A DNA stretch of 64,000 nt from Styela clava (GCF_964204865.1 NC_135258.1:16793001-16857000); one strand, 5' to 3'; counted from the first letter of the stretch, positions 11,037-21,977 are shown. Program-made: numbers and translations. Notes: generated from the letters alone by a model not told the origin.

Positions 11037-13448
11037 ATGGAAGAATTCTCATCGAAAATCGAATCACTACGAGAAACAGAATTTAGTCGACTTGTTGATC
11101 AGGTATATTTGGATCATGCAGGAAGTGCACTTCATGGAAGTTCACAAATTGAAAGTTATGCACATGCTTTGGAGAACAATTTACTTGGAAATACACACAG
11201 CAAAAGCTCATCTAGCGAACTCATGGGTGACATCATTTCCCATGTTCGAAATAAAGTTCTTGAAAGCTTCAATGTCACAGATGATGAATTTGATGTGATT
11301 TTTACATCAGGTGCAACTGAAGCACTGAAATTAGTGGGTGAATATTTTGACTGGGGACCTGGATCAACTTTTATATATTTGGAAGACAACCACACATCAG
11401 TCGTTGGAATTAGAGAGTTGGCGGCTATGAAAAATGCTTCTTCATACTGTCTTTCTCCTGTAATGAAAGATAGTAATTGCAACATATATGATTTATCGCA
11501 ATATGATTGCAAGCTCGTAAAGTCTGTGCAAACTGAAGGTGATCAAGTTTGTCAAGATTCTAGCTCCTGCCTTTTCGCATTTCCAGCAATGAGCAATTTC
11601 TCTGGTGTGAAATATCCTTTAACCTGGATAAAGGATTTTCAAAATGATAACTTGTCAATGAATCTGAAATTGTCATCTAGTGATTCGCGGTGGTATGTTC
11701 TGTGTGATTGTGCAGCATTTTGTTCAACATCTCCTTTTGACCTTAAACAAAATCCCGCAGATTTCATTACAATTTCATTTTATAAAATATTTGGATTTCC
11801 AACTGGTCTTGGTGCTTTATTGATAAAAAAATCGAGTACTAATGTTCTCTGCCATAAAAGATATTTTGGAGGTGGGTCAGTTGCAGGGTGGCTCGCTTCT
11901 GATGACTTCTTTTTACCAAAACCTGATGTACACGAAAAAATGGAAGATGGATCTAGTAATTTTTTAGGCATTCTCGCATTAAAACATGGCTTTGATTTTT
12001 TTTATCGGCTAGGATTAGATGGAAAGTCCATTCAAATGTATACATTTACACTTTGGCAGAAACTTCATAATGATATGATTCAATTAAAACATTGGAATGA
12101 ATCTCCTGTTGTGAAGATATATCGATACAGAGATTCAGGGCGAACTGATAGTAGCAAGCAAGGCCCAATTCTGGCTTTCAATGTTATGCGATCAGATGGA
12201 AGCTTTGTAGGTTTCAATCATGTGATGCAACTTGCAAATAACTGCAAAATTCATTTGAGAGGCGGATGTTGCTGTAATTTAGGTGCTTGTTCTTCTATGC
12301 TTGGTATTTCTTGTGAAGTGATGTTGAAAGCATACCAAGATGGCCATGTTTGTGGTGATAAAATTGACCTTATCAGGGGTCAACCCATTGGCATTGTTCG
12401 TATTTCCTTGGGCTATTGTTCAACACAGAAAGATATTGAAAAGTTTATAGAATTTTTGTCTGAAAATTTCGTTGAAAAATCAGTGGATAATCTCAGAAGT
12501 GACTTAAACAACTTAAGTCTATCAAGCAAAAATGGTACGATCATTTTGGAGAAAATTGTTGTTTACCCAATAAAGTCTTGTCAGGGAATGGAGGTCAATA
12601 GTTGGGAAATATGTGAAACAGGATTGCTATATGATCGCATGTGGATGATAGTAGATGAAAATAATGCCACTGTTACTTTAAAAAAGAATTCAAAGTTGGT
12701 TTTGATTTATCCATACATTGATGTTGAAAATTCAAACCCGATTTTAGTTCTGGAAGCAAACGGTTTTGATAGGATACAAGTTCCAATCATTTTGGAAAAT
12801 CCTAGTCGCACATTACACCCAAACCCATGTTGTGAGACTAAAGTTTGTGGTGACAAAGTTGAGGGGTTCGACTGTGGTAATGATGTATCCGATTGGCTTA
12901 CAAAAGTCTTGGGCAAAAGGCATCGCCTCTTACAGAAAGATTTTGCGAAACCTAGATTGACAAAATCTGCACAAGAAATTAAAAATGGTGCTCCTCAAAT
13001 ATCTTTAGTAAATTGGGCTCAGTATCTCTTGCTAAATCGTTCCAGCATTGAATATTTGTACAACAAAACTGAGATTGAGACGAACAACTCTCAGGATCAA
13101 TCTAAGTTAATTGACAGTTTTATGAAGAGATTCCGTGGGAATTTCATAATATCTGGAGCTGATCCATTAGCTGAGGATACATGGAATGACATAGTTGTCC
13201 ACTCGGAATCGAGAGATATCAGATTCACAAATGGTGATCATTGCAATAGATGTGGTTTGATTTGTGTTGATCCTGAAAATGGAATAAAGCATGGCAACCC
13301 TTTGAAGGTCCTTGCTCAACTCAAAACTCCAGATAATACTCGAAGAAAAGCAACATTGGGTGTGTATTTTCAACATGAACTAGCACTGTCATCTAGTACT
13401 ACTATTTCTACTAATTGCAAAATATCAGTGTTCAAAGCAGTATCATAG
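11037..13448 (+). CDS. MOCOS: Molybdenum cofactor sulfurase
   Basis: Converts the oxo form of the molybdenum cofactor to the sulfido form needed by xanthine dehydrogenase and aldehyde oxidase; cytosolic. The 803-aa frame is uninterrupted. Residues about 15-475 form a NifS-like, PLP-dependent cysteine desulfurase domain: VYLDHAGSALHG near 23, TSGATEALKLV near 90, and SFYKIFGFPTGLGAL, whose Lys250 is the expected PLP lysine. LRGGCCCNLGAC (408-418) holds the cysteines expected to carry the persulfide. Residues about 503-800 are the MOSC_N/MOSC part (VVYPIKSCQGMEV near 509, FIISGADPL near 703, HCNRCGL near 735). Human MOCOS is 888 aa, so the length is slightly short. The start ATG has a reasonable context (CTGCAATGG). 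It is intronless although its neighbours are split into many exons. An AATAAA is at 13499-13504, about 50 bp after the stop. Confidence 0.96.
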   Translation: MEEFSSKIESLRETEFSRLVDQVYLDHAGSALHGSSQIESYAHALENNLLGNTHSKSSSSELMGDIISHVRNKVLESFNVTDDEFDVIFTSGATEALKLVGEYFDWGPGSTFIYLEDNHTSVVGIRELAAMKNASSYCLSPVMKDSNCNIYDLSQYDCKLVKSVQTEGDQVCQDSSSCLFAFPAMSNFSGVKYPLTWIKDFQNDNLSMNLKLSSSDSRWYVLCDCAAFCSTSPFDLKQNPADFITISFYKIFGFPTGLGALLIKKSSTNVLCHKRYFGGGSVAGWLASDDFFLPKPDVHEKMEDGSSNFLGILALKHGFDFFYRLGLDGKSIQMYTFTLWQKLHNDMIQLKHWNESPVVKIYRYRDSGRTDSSKQGPILAFNVMRSDGSFVGFNHVMQLANNCKIHLRGGCCCNLGACSSMLGISCEVMLKAYQDGHVCGDKIDLIRGQPIGIVRISLGYCSTQKDIEKFIEFLSENFVEKSVDNLRSDLNNLSLSSKNGTIILEKIVVYPIKSCQGMEVNSWEICETGLLYDRMWMIVDENNATVTLKKNSKLVLIYPYIDVENSNPILVLEANGFDRIQVPIILENPSRTLHPNPCCETKVCGDKVEGFDCGNDVSDWLTKVLGKRHRLLQKDFAKPRLTKSAQEIKNGAPQISLVNWAQYLLLNRSSIEYLYNKTEIETNNSQDQSKLIDSFMKRFRGNFIISGADPLAEDTWNDIVVHSESRDIRFTNGDHCNRCGLICVDPENGIKHGNPLKVLAQLKTPDNTRRKATLGVYFQHELALSSSTTISTNCKISVFKAVS

Positions 13449-13498
13449 ATCTAAATATGTAATTGATTTTGATATCCATGTGCAATTAATGGTACAAT

Positions 13499-13504
13499 AA
13501 TAAA
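13499..13504 (+). terminator. Poly(A) signal of MOCOS
   Basis: Canonical AATAAA 51 bp beyond the MOCOS stop codon in AT-rich 3' sequence. Confidence 0.65.
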
Positions 13505-14010
13505 TTTTTAATAATTATCAAAGTATTTAATTGAACTTTTATTTTGATTTACAGAATTTACTTTTATGTTTGTTGCTTTAAAACACCCTGAAAATCTGGA
13601 AAATATTTTTAAATATACTGTATGGTTGACTGAAAATATTGACTTGAATATTGCAACTTTCTAGTTAATCATTATAAGACAAAGGTACTTTATTTTTTTA
13701 AACATATACGGTACCTATGATATTCAGCTCAATCATACTATTTGTACATATCTGATATAGGCTATATTGCTCTGTACTTCTGTTGTGTGGATCTTTTTGT
13801 TGCAATCCATTGCATTATAATAATTTTATATTTTGAAATCATGATGCTCTTTATCCTATTATCATCTTCCATTTCATGTGCCAATTTTTGCCTCATATTG
13901 TGTTTAATTTTTCATGCAGTAGATTTAATTTTGATTTATTGGAACTTATTCAGAGCCTGATAATTATTAAATTTCGATTAATAATGCCACTCATATGTGA
14001 ATGGGGAAAT

Positions 14011-14290
14011 ATGTTGGGAAAAACACCAGCTGTTGAAATATTGAAGCAGTATAAGTTTATTCTGACTCTATGATCAGCATAATAGACGATAAAAACAAAA
14101 TAAATACAAGCCGGTAGGCGCCCAGGATCTCGGCTGATACTCAGCCCCGCGTCTGTATCGTGGTGTCCCGATGATCCATTACGTGTTAGTCTCTGTAGCA
14201 CACTGGTGGTCGCCCGTAACTTCGTTCGGATATAAATATCTTTTACTTCCGAGTGCGCGTGCATGTGTTTTTCGCAGATTTTCCTTGTAG
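14011..14290. repeat. LTR-like segment
   Basis: Begins TGTTGGGAAAAACACC next to AT-rich unique DNA and is more GC-rich than its surroundings from about 14110. Read on the minus strand it has AATAAA followed by about 45 bp ending in CCCAACA, like the R/U5 end of an LTR. The orientation is unsettled because the open frame just to the right is on the plus strand. No second copy lies in the window, so this could be a solo LTR or the edge of a truncated retroelement. Confidence 0.3.
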
Positions 14291-14341
14291 GGAATTGGCG
14301 AGAGAGTTTTGCACTAACTGCGGATTATTTGTTGCGTAGCA

Positions 14342-14796
14342 ATGGCGGCATATTTCAGAGATTGCAAACGTGATGCAGAATTCCTAAAAGATTCGGTGGA
14401 AGCACTTGCCGACCACCTGGGTGAAAAAGGGTACAACGGCCAGTACGCCATTTTAGCAACGCAACAAGTATCAGCGTCTGCAGCTCATATTACGACTATG
14501 ATAGAAAAAATGGAGAGCAGTTACAAGCGGAAGAAACGTGTAAATATCGCACGAAACGCTAAAATCGTAATTTTGGAGAGCACTATAACAGACCTCAAAA
14601 GTCCTACCAAAAAAGTGAATTGGACGAGGCTGGTTCATCGCAATCAGAGTTTTCCGAGACTCGGGATAGTCAGGACATCATGGCTGAGTTGAAGAAGTCG
14701 TTCCAGAAAGCAGGAATATGTGGAATGAATGACAATCCTGGGCGTTATTCGGCTTTTGAGCTTTGCTCCGAATCGGCGATGATGCGACCTGCATAG
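14342..14796 (+). pseudogene. Unidentified, possibly retroelement ORF, frameshifted
   Basis: A frame of 116 codons opens at MAAYFRDCKRDAEFLK and ends at 14692. From about the A-run at 14609-14614 a second frame stays open to a TAG at 14794-14796, with acidic, Ser-rich composition that looks coding (QDIMAELKKSF). This suggests a one-base slip in the homopolymer or an assembly error. The first part is helix-prone and Lys/Glu-rich. The position just after an LTR-like segment suggests a gag or ORF1 start, but I do not recognise the family. Confidence 0.35.
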
Positions 14797-14880
14797 CGAA
14801 CAGCAATTGAATCTGTTAGCTTTTGTTTACTGGACAGTTTATTTTCGTTTCGCAGTTCGATGTCATTGGGGTTACATAAC

Positions 14881-16063
14881 CAGGGTTGCCAAATTGGCTT
14901 TTTTAACGCCAAATTTGCCATTTTTGGCTTTTTTCAAATGCGTTTGACGTCAGAATTTCCGTTTGGCTTTTTGGCGTTTTTTTGGCTTTTTTCAAGTCTA
15001 TTCTAGTGTCTATTATTAAAATCATATGAAATACAATATTTAGTGTGTAACAACTGAACAATAGCCTATTACCTGTACTTAGCTACTTAACCCTTTCCGT
15101 GCGGTGGGCACGTATACGTACCAACGACAAAAGTCGCTAGATTGCGGCGGGTACGTTGATGTACTCTACTGTTTTATTTAGCAATCGGTCGCAAACTGTT
15201 GGTCTAGTTTTTCCGGGTTTTTGTTTATTGATAAGAAGTCTTCTTCGAGATTAACATAAGCGACGGTAAATCTCGCTTTCGTTTACGACGAAAATTTTAT
15301 TTGACGCTTTTTTAACGCCAAATTTGCCATTTTTGGCTTTTTTCAAAGGCGTTTGGCGTCAGAATTTCCGTTTGGCTTTTTTCAAGTCTATTCTAGTGTC
15401 TATTATTAAAATCATATGAAATACAATATTTAGTGTTCAACAACTGAACAATAGCCTATTACCTGTACTTAGCATCAGGCTTTCCTGGAGCATCGATTCC
15501 CTTGTTTGTTAAATTAACTCTTAACCATACCCAATAACAAATAAGGGCAGTTTCTGCAGCTGCTCAGACAGATGTTCAAGCAGGGTTGTAAACATTGCCA
15601 GTTTGTCAGTTTACGTTCTGCTTACAAAAAATAGTTGTATAACTCAATTTTCATTATGCCTGATATAGTTTATGTGAGCTTTCAGCTTTGGTTTAATTCT
15701 GCAATTGCAGTAATGATGTGATTAACTACGCTAAAATTACTGAATTAGATATCAGTGGTTTAAGGTGTAGCACAAGTTTAAGTAGAAACATATTGTAGGT
15801 ATATTACATACTGCAGTACTGACAGACTGAAGCGGCACTCTGTATTGTATATATTGAATGGTAAAATAATGCTGCCCGCTTGATATTTATTTTACTTTCT
15901 ATTTGTGTGCCTCACTGAATGAACTGATGGCTCTACATCATCATCAGTACGCTGCCAAGAGCTTAAAATCTGACAAATCATGGCGCTTTTGTACTTATTA
16001 AAATTGTTGGCTTTTTTATGTCTTGATTTGGCTTTTTTTGATCGCTGGGGTCTGGTAACCCTG
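14881..16063 (+). mobile_element. Non-autonomous hAT-type element, 1183 bp
   Basis: Flanked by a perfect 8-bp direct repeat TACATAAC (14873-14880 and 16064-16071), the hAT target-site size. Ends are inverted repeats: CAGGGTTGCCAAA at the left against CAGGGTTACCAGA read inward from the right (11/13 matching). The interior has no transposase frame. It has two direct copies of a GGCTTTTTT-rich block (14888-15084, 15306-15475) separated by a piggyBac-like piece. A minus-strand relative of its left end is at 21511-21595. Confidence 0.75.
15091..15300 (+). mobile_element. piggyBac-like terminal fragment nested in the hAT element
   Basis: TTAA (15087-15090) is followed by CCCTTTCCGTGCGGTGGGCA, the arrangement of a piggyBac end at its TTAA target. 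The sequence is unlike the surrounding T-rich repeat and sits between its two direct copies. No matching right end (GGG-TTAA) is found, so it is truncated or the right end was lost. Confidence 0.45.
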
Positions 16064-16239
16064 TACATAACCGAAGGTAACATTTCATTCACCACATAAA
16101 GACATTTCATTCATTACATGAAGTATAGTGTAAGAGGTAGTATATGCACAGCATGCTTGTTTTTTCGTGTACGATGTTCTTGACAGAGAGAAGTAGGTAA
16201 CGCCTGTACGAGTTTTGAAAGTATGCAATACGACCTTTG

Positions 16240-16525
16240 TGCTTTCTCTGTACTTTTCTAGAAATGCGTGTTTTTTAACAAAGGTTTAGACGTCAGGTAC
16301 AATTGTGTGGAGTTATTCAGTCTTGGTATGTGGTATCATTTCGAACATAAATTGCCATTCTCATGGTATTTGCCTCATGATTCAGTTGATGCCAAATTGA
16401 CAAGCCATCCATCCACAACTGGATTGTCATCATCGTTACTGAGCTTGGTTTCAGCCAAGCAGATAATGTCAGCATTTTTTAAATTAAGGTCGCTATTAAG
16501 GTCAGTCAAGTGATAAGCACGCTTA
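16240..16525 (-). pseudogene. Endonuclease/exonuclease/phosphatase-like tail of the Helitron protein
   Basis: On the minus strand a frame reads NLKNADIICLAETKLSNDDD, which resembles the first conserved block of AP-endonuclease-like (EEP) domains (ADIICLxET, with the metal-binding Glu). Past a stop and a frame change comes MAIYVRNDTTYQ, similar to the next EEP block. Helentrons carry such a domain after the helicase, as this one does. CR1-type non-LTR retrotransposons have a related domain, so a separate insertion cannot be excluded. Not functional. Confidence 0.5.
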
Positions 16526-16868
16526 AAATCATTATTTTGAGTTGATTGTTATACATGCACAATGGTTGCTTATAGAATGTATAGGGCGCATTATGTCGAG
16601 GTCGAACGAGCTCGTCCCGAACGACCGTGCTGATCGTTATCATCGACCGATTAAACGACTCGAGGTACAAATTTGATAACCTTTTGACTCGCGTGATGGC
16701 AACGTAGAAGCAACCGGGTGGTGCAGACTTTCTATTGCTTAATGATAGAAAATCAATGATTACCTCCTCTAGTGTCAGTCCCTGGGCCTTGTGAGTAGTT
16801 ATGGCATATGCGACCACAACGGGGGATTGTGAGCGCTGTTTTCGAACTCCAGCTTCCTCGTATACCAA
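16506..16868 (-). pseudogene. Pif1-like helicase C-terminal part of the Helitron
   Basis: Open frame with VAYAITTHKAQGLTLEEVII and CFYVAITRVKRLSNLYL, the helicase motif V/VI region of Pif1/RecD-type SF1B helicases (THKAQG, YVAITRVKR). It is separated from the Walker-motif part by a stretch in changing frames. Confidence 0.8.
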
Positions 16869-17114
16869 GTCTGAATGTAGTTTTCGAGCGTATAATTTAT
16901 AGGCACCCTCCTATCTGGCCTTTCGTTCCATATTTCGTTCTCTAGAATGATCATAGTTATTCTCATTTGGACATTCGTTTACCCGACTGAACAGCATGCT
17001 TTCATCACTAGCATTCAAAGTATCCATGGCTACATTATCGCAAAAGTGGGAAAACTCGACATTCTCGATTTGTCTCATTTTTTCTGTAAGCTCAAATAGC
17101 TTGAAGTGAAGTTT

Positions 17115-17625
17115 TCATTTATTGGGAGCAGTAAAGTCAATTCTCGGAGGGCGTCTGTTGTTCGCGAAAATCCACGAGTCTTTGACTGGTGGAAGTTGTG
17201 AGAAATCACCAGTAACTATCAATGATAATCCAGCGAATGGCATATCTTCACGTCCGAGTATTTGTTTCAATCGGGTATGAATCTGATGTAGCTCTTTGCT
17301 CCCGACCATAGATATTTCATTAATGAATACAACTTTGACATTTTCATACTCATAGGCAGAAGTTGTATTGCTGGAGAAAACTTGAAAAGTTTCCGAGTCA
17401 TCATCGCGAGAAAATTTTAAACCGCTTTCAATAGTTTGACCACCTATAATTCTTGCAGAAGCAGCAGTAGGAGAGAGGACTAAAACCGTCGGTTTGGGTG
17501 CATTATCTCCAGATTTCACCAATAGCAAACGTGACGCCTCAATCATGGTCTATAAGAAAAGATTTTCCTGTGCCCGCTTTCCCAACGATGTATAAGTGAA
17601 ATGGGATTGCGTCCTCAGAAGGATA
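17115..17625 (-). pseudogene. Pif1-like helicase N-terminal part of the Helitron (Walker A and B)
   Basis: The minus strand encodes VGKAGTGKSFLID around 17560-17600, a Walker A. It shifts frame by one base and continues as MIEASRLLLVKSGD with VLVLSPTAASARIIGG (motif Ia), VVFINEISMVG (Walker B, an Asn replacing the usual Asp) and IVTGDFSQLPPV (motif III). These are diagnostic for Pif1 helicases of Helitrons. The frameshift right after Walker A disables it. Confidence 0.85.
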
Positions 17626-17693
17626 ATGCTGATTCGCTATTCTTTTTATGACATCGTCAAATATAAGTCTTTGACTTTTATTAGGTTTTCGGA

Positions 17694-18730
17694 TCATTTT
17701 ACATTTAACAATACGCTTTGCAAATAAGGGTCATCTCGTTCTGAAGGAATACTAGCCAGCTTTACGAAGTGTTGCGACTCTTTCTCAGTTTCAGTGGAAG
17801 CTTTCTCAATTTCTTGATCCTCAAAAAGCATGTCATCTGGATCACCATTTTGATGAGTTTCAATGTCTTCCATAGCTTGATCAATCGTTAGAAGCATTTT
17901 TTGTAAGGTTCAAATCATTTATTCATCTTTTTAACTTGTTCTTTATACGCGTCAAAAACTTCATCAATAGTTCTACCTTTCACCTCGTGAATTTCTTTCA
18001 TCTCATCGTTGAAAGGATTGAACAACACAATGAGAGAACGTTCAACTTCCGTATCGTTGTGTTTGTTCAAATAATAACGCACCGTTGAATGTTGAGTATT
18101 TTTTCCTGAATCGCCTTTTCTGATTCTTCACGTATCCACTCAGCCAAACACAGATCTTCAAGATCATCTGGTCTATTCACATGGTAGTCAATCTTGCTGT
18201 TCTGGAATGGATTTTCATCATCGTCCAGTCAGCAATATTATCTTCCATGATTCCATCACGCGCGGAAGGATTGGATGTTTGAATAAATTCGTGTGTCCTA
18301 GTGCTACACACGAAATGAAGATCAAGCATTCTGTAAACGACCTCACTTCGAGAGACTTCACGGCTATTTTCAAGTGAAAGACTGAACAATTTTAGTTTTT
18401 CACCAGGTGTTCGACCGTATTTTGCAGATTCCACTTCTATTTGATGCAACAACCTGCTTAATCCTGATTCATTCTTTGTAATGTACCCCAACACATACAC
18501 AACGCATGCAAACTCATCCAGCACAAATGATATATCCACATTAGCTTGATGTATTTCCAGAATGTTCTTGTTGTAATTGTTGGTCCACAAATCACAACAG
18601 TCACGCTTCAAAAACACCTGCGACCCACACTTGTTATCAGCGAGGGATGCCCGAAGAGCATTATAATATGCTTCTTCCGTTAGGCCTACTGCATGAAGAA
18701 ATTCATTAAACCATAGGGTCAGGAACTCTT
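17694..18730 (-). pseudogene. Central linker region of the Helitron RepHel
   Basis: Minus-strand frames read FLTLWFNEFLHAVGLTEEAY and then CCDLWTNNYNKNILEIHQAN, VDISFVLDEFACVVYVLGYI and SGLSRLL, a block common to Helitron proteins between Rep and helicase (W.NNYN..L...QAN.DI.FVLD.YAC..YI..Y). It continues to 18177, followed after frame changes by an acidic stretch at 17897-17694. No known catalytic role. Confidence 0.75.
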
Positions 18731-18779
18731 GATTACATCGAGTATCTCGATCAGAATGTGTTTAACGCAAGATAAATTT

Positions 18780-19594
18780 TCTAAGCATGAAATATTCACT
18801 CTTCCATAATTTGCGATCTCCTGGTTTAACATTCTCATTTGGTGCATCAAAGATCATTGTTCGAGGCATTTAAAAGTGGGGAAATTTGAATCTACACGTG
18901 TTCTAATGGAATTCCCGTTCTTCTATTGTTCCATCGTTAACACTATGGCCTTCACTAGAATTAATAGTAATTTTACAACTCTTCTTGCGACATGTGAAAG
19001 TGTGATTATGTCTTTGAAAGGTAGACACTGTGTCCAGAATATCAGAATCCATATGGGAAAGCGTCCCAGCGATCACAGAATCGATAAAAGATTCACAAGT
19101 AGGTCGGCCGGGACTCTTTCGAATCATACCGAGGTGGACTTTTGTCATTTTCATCCCGCAGCCACAGTAAAGAATGGACATGTGGCGCACCTCGCATTTG
19201 AAACTCGATTCGGAAGAAATAGTCAGAAACTTTGTATTTGCCCAACAGACCTGGTTTTTGCAAGTGTCTAAAAATAACTTTCATTCTATTGCTGAAATGT
19301 TGTGTAACGTCAGTAATGTTACGAGTATCTTATTGATTTCGAATATATCCAAATTACTTACAGTTTCATCTGATACAATTTGATTGCGTTTTTTTTTTGC
19401 AGAAGCATCTTAATGAAATCATTCCAATATGACTCCGCACAGATCAGTGTGAAGAACAAATTTGGAAATCTCAACTGCCGAATCATGGTCATGATTTTCA
19501 ATTTTGCGCTCTGGAAATACGGCGTGGTTCCCCGTAAATTTTTGAATACTTCATATCCGAGATCTGTTCGCTCAATTTCTTGCTTATCAACATT
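18780..19594 (-). pseudogene. Helitron Rep core with HUH motif
   Basis: Starting right after an in-frame TAA, the minus strand reads RGTTPYFQSAKLKIMTMIRQ and FPNLFFTLICAESYWNDFIK, then (19284-19093) YFFRIEFQMRGAPHVHSLLW, whose HVH is the HUH metal-binding motif of rolling-circle Rep proteins. Next come FQRHNHTFTCRKKSC, CRFKFPHF and PRTMIFDAPN, also Helitron features. Several frame changes break it up. Confidence 0.8.
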
Positions 19595-20944
19595 TTAGAA
19601 AAATTGAGCTGTAAATCTGCCTTTACCAATTTTGGATTTGCGGAAAAAAGTTGCACACGATCGCGTAATCTCTATTTGTTCTTTATCATTGAATAAAAAG
19701 AACATATATGTAGAGTCACGTCCATATCTGCAATCATTACTTAGAATCCGTTGTTTTACGTAGTTCGCAATCCAACACCCATTTCCGATACGTATCCAAC
19801 ACCCATGATACGTAGACAAATAACCTTCAGTACCACTCGGAAACAAATGTGGGAAGCATTTCTCTTCAAGATATTCACATTCTTCCCAATTTGTAAATTT
19901 GCTACCAGCGGTACGGATAACAGTAACAAATGGCATCTTGTTCATATGAGCATTCAATTGGTTCGGACTGGTAGTTTGTTCCTTGAGAATGATGGCTGAT
20001 GCAAGCCTATCCGTAACATGGCATGTGCTTTCCGTCTTGGTAAGAGGATCAATATCTGTATCAGCAATGCATTCTGTGAGATATTCCGGCAAGTCATACT
20101 CATCGTCATGGCCATTTTTGTCATTATTTTCAGGAATTAAAGTTATACTCTCATTGTCGCCAAGCATTTCGCTACAACCAATTATGGTATGTTCTTCATT
20201 GTAATGAACAATATTTTCCATTGCAATATTAAGTTCAGTACCAGCTTTGGCAACAACACAAGATTTACTAGTTTTCCACTCATCTTGATCTTCAATGGAT
20301 TTTAGCGTAATTGATAAAAATTGGTCAAATTTCGTAATATCAAAGTGAACTTCTCGAAATGGTGGGTTGTTTTGTTTGAAAAAATGAAAGTATGCTAAAA
20401 CCTTATGTTTCGATACTACTTCTTCAATAAAATTGCTGCGATACTCAGGACGCCGTTTTAAAGCTATGGGTATCAAATTCTGATCAACTGGTAATATTGT
20501 TTCGATACTTGGCCCAATTTCAGCTTCAACACATATCATAGATCCGATGACCCGAAATTTCCTGGATCTGGGAATATGGGCAACTCTTATGAAGGAAATG
20601 ACCAGCTTCAATAAGTGGGCTTCACATCGATTCAATCTCATATCTGGAGTTGTGAGTTGCGCTGGTAAATGGCCGAGTTGAAACTTGTAATGCTTTTCAT
20701 TACACGATGGAATACAACCAGCATAGATGGTCCGGCAGCAGTGGTGGCAAATATACCAATGGCTTTCATATGATTTGTACTCATCTGTACAGTGATAATA
20801 CACAGAATAATATCGTTTTGACGAAACCATAATGCGCGACCGTAAAACGACGGTGCTGCTTTTTTGTGGAAGAAATTTCGCATGAAAAATTTTTCTCAAA
20901 CGTAATGCGACCCATGTAAAGGGGGCGTGGGGCATTGTATTCAT
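19595..20944 (-). pseudogene. N-terminal part of the Helitron RepHel (DUF6570-like)
   Basis: A 449-codon open frame, long for a dead element, running from a Met at 20944 to a TAA. It contains LKLVISFIRVAHIPRSRKFR and VIGSMICVEAEIGPSIETIL (DUF6570-like), an acidic middle, and FTNWEECEYLEEKCFPHLFP (the E..FPHLFP signature before the Rep region). The upstream frame around 20950-21056 is out of phase, so the true start is uncertain. Coding clearly continues past the stop in the same frame. Confidence 0.75.
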
Positions 20945-21061
20945 TAATATAGGGTGGGATTGACATATTTACCCAGGTGGAGAGGAAAGCCGATTCCCTG
21001 CTATTGTTCGAATTTTTGTCTTCGTTTTTAATATTCAAGATATTCCAGACTGACAAAGTAA

Positions 21062-21155
21062 ATTTAAATAGATTGTGAGAAGCCGTGGTTCGCCATACAT
21101 TTAGGCCTTTTTATCGTCTTTGCTTCCCCCGGGATAGATATGTACCTAAATCCCA
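21062..21155 (+). repeat. SINE tail fragment
   Basis: GAGAAGCCGTGGTTCGCCATA and CCCCCGGGATAGATATGTAC match the last third of the SINE at 8945-9298. No head is present. Confidence 0.65.
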
Positions 21156-21510
21156 TGCTCTAATCAGAAATAACCGCATTTGACTTCATATTCTGTGCTA
21201 TAACTACGTTTTCTGCCTAATGGATATGCATTCCCAATAAGCATATGCTCATAGTTAGTATGTTTTCAACGTACCATACTTCGAAACCCAAAACCGAACA
21301 CGAATTGAAAAATTGCAAGTCTCAATACGGGTAATTTCGCACCCAACGCGGCGGAAGCAAGGGATTTTTGCAGCGAGAGATATGCTTTCTCCATATGCAA
21401 CGAACCATTTAGCTGGACGACGTAAAAAATGCAGGGCACAATGGATTAATGAGCAAGTATTTGGAAGTTTCTACTCATTGTATATATGCTCATTGAATAG
21501 ACTTAACTAA

Positions 21511-21595
21511 GCCAAACAGAAATTCTGACGTCAAACGTGTTTGAAAAATCCAGAAACGGTAAATTTGGCGTTAAAAAAAACAATATGGCAACCCT
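21511..21595 (-). repeat. Left-end fragment of the 14881-type hAT element, inverted
   Basis: The minus strand begins AGGGTTGCCATATTG, then AACGCCAAATTTACCG, then CGTTTGACGTCAGAATTTC, the same order as the left 90 bp of the element at 14881. It stops after about 85 bp. Confidence 0.6.
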
Positions 21596-21977
21596 TTCAT
21601 GCAACGTAATGTTGGTCTTTCCTGCTTTTGTCTTCCGTGAAGTCTTGACATACCTGTCTGTATTCCGTAAACACTGAAAAAGAAATTGAACATCCTTAGT
21701 ATGACATATTTCTTGGCAATAGCGCATAGATCATGAAAAACCTTCACTTAAATGGTTCAAGTGGAAAGCCATTTCGTTGCGTGTTTCACATGTGATGAAT
21801 AAATGTTTGTTGATGAATAAATAACTCCCAATTACAAAATACTACTCTTAGGACACGGACAAACCCTACGATACTCGTGCAAGAGGATCGTCTGTCGTTA
21901 AAATGCATTTTTTGCTTCCCACATTTGCAATGAGTTTCAATTTTTCGACAAATTACCCATTTTCAAATTACTTGAAC

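Larger units (their letters stand above)
16130..20960 (-). mobile_element. Decayed Helitron (Helentron-type) rolling-circle transposon
   Basis: On the minus strand, from right to left, are a DUF6570-like N-terminal region, a Helitron Rep core with an HUH motif, a Pif1-type helicase with Walker A and B, and a degraded endonuclease-like tail, the order of Helentron-type RepHel proteins. Reading is broken by several frameshifts and stops. The terminal signatures (5' TC, 3' hairpin with CTRR, or Helentron inverted repeats) could not be placed, so the borders are approximate. Confidence 0.8.

Noticed and set aside
18876..19271. 131-codon plus-strand open frame
   Set aside because: Antisense to the Helitron Rep region, which shows clear family motifs on the minus strand.
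14881..21595. One giant element bounded by inverted copies of the AGGGTTGCC end
   Set aside because: The left copy has its own right end and exact 8-bp target duplication at 16063, so the inverted copy at 21511-21595 is a separate fragment.
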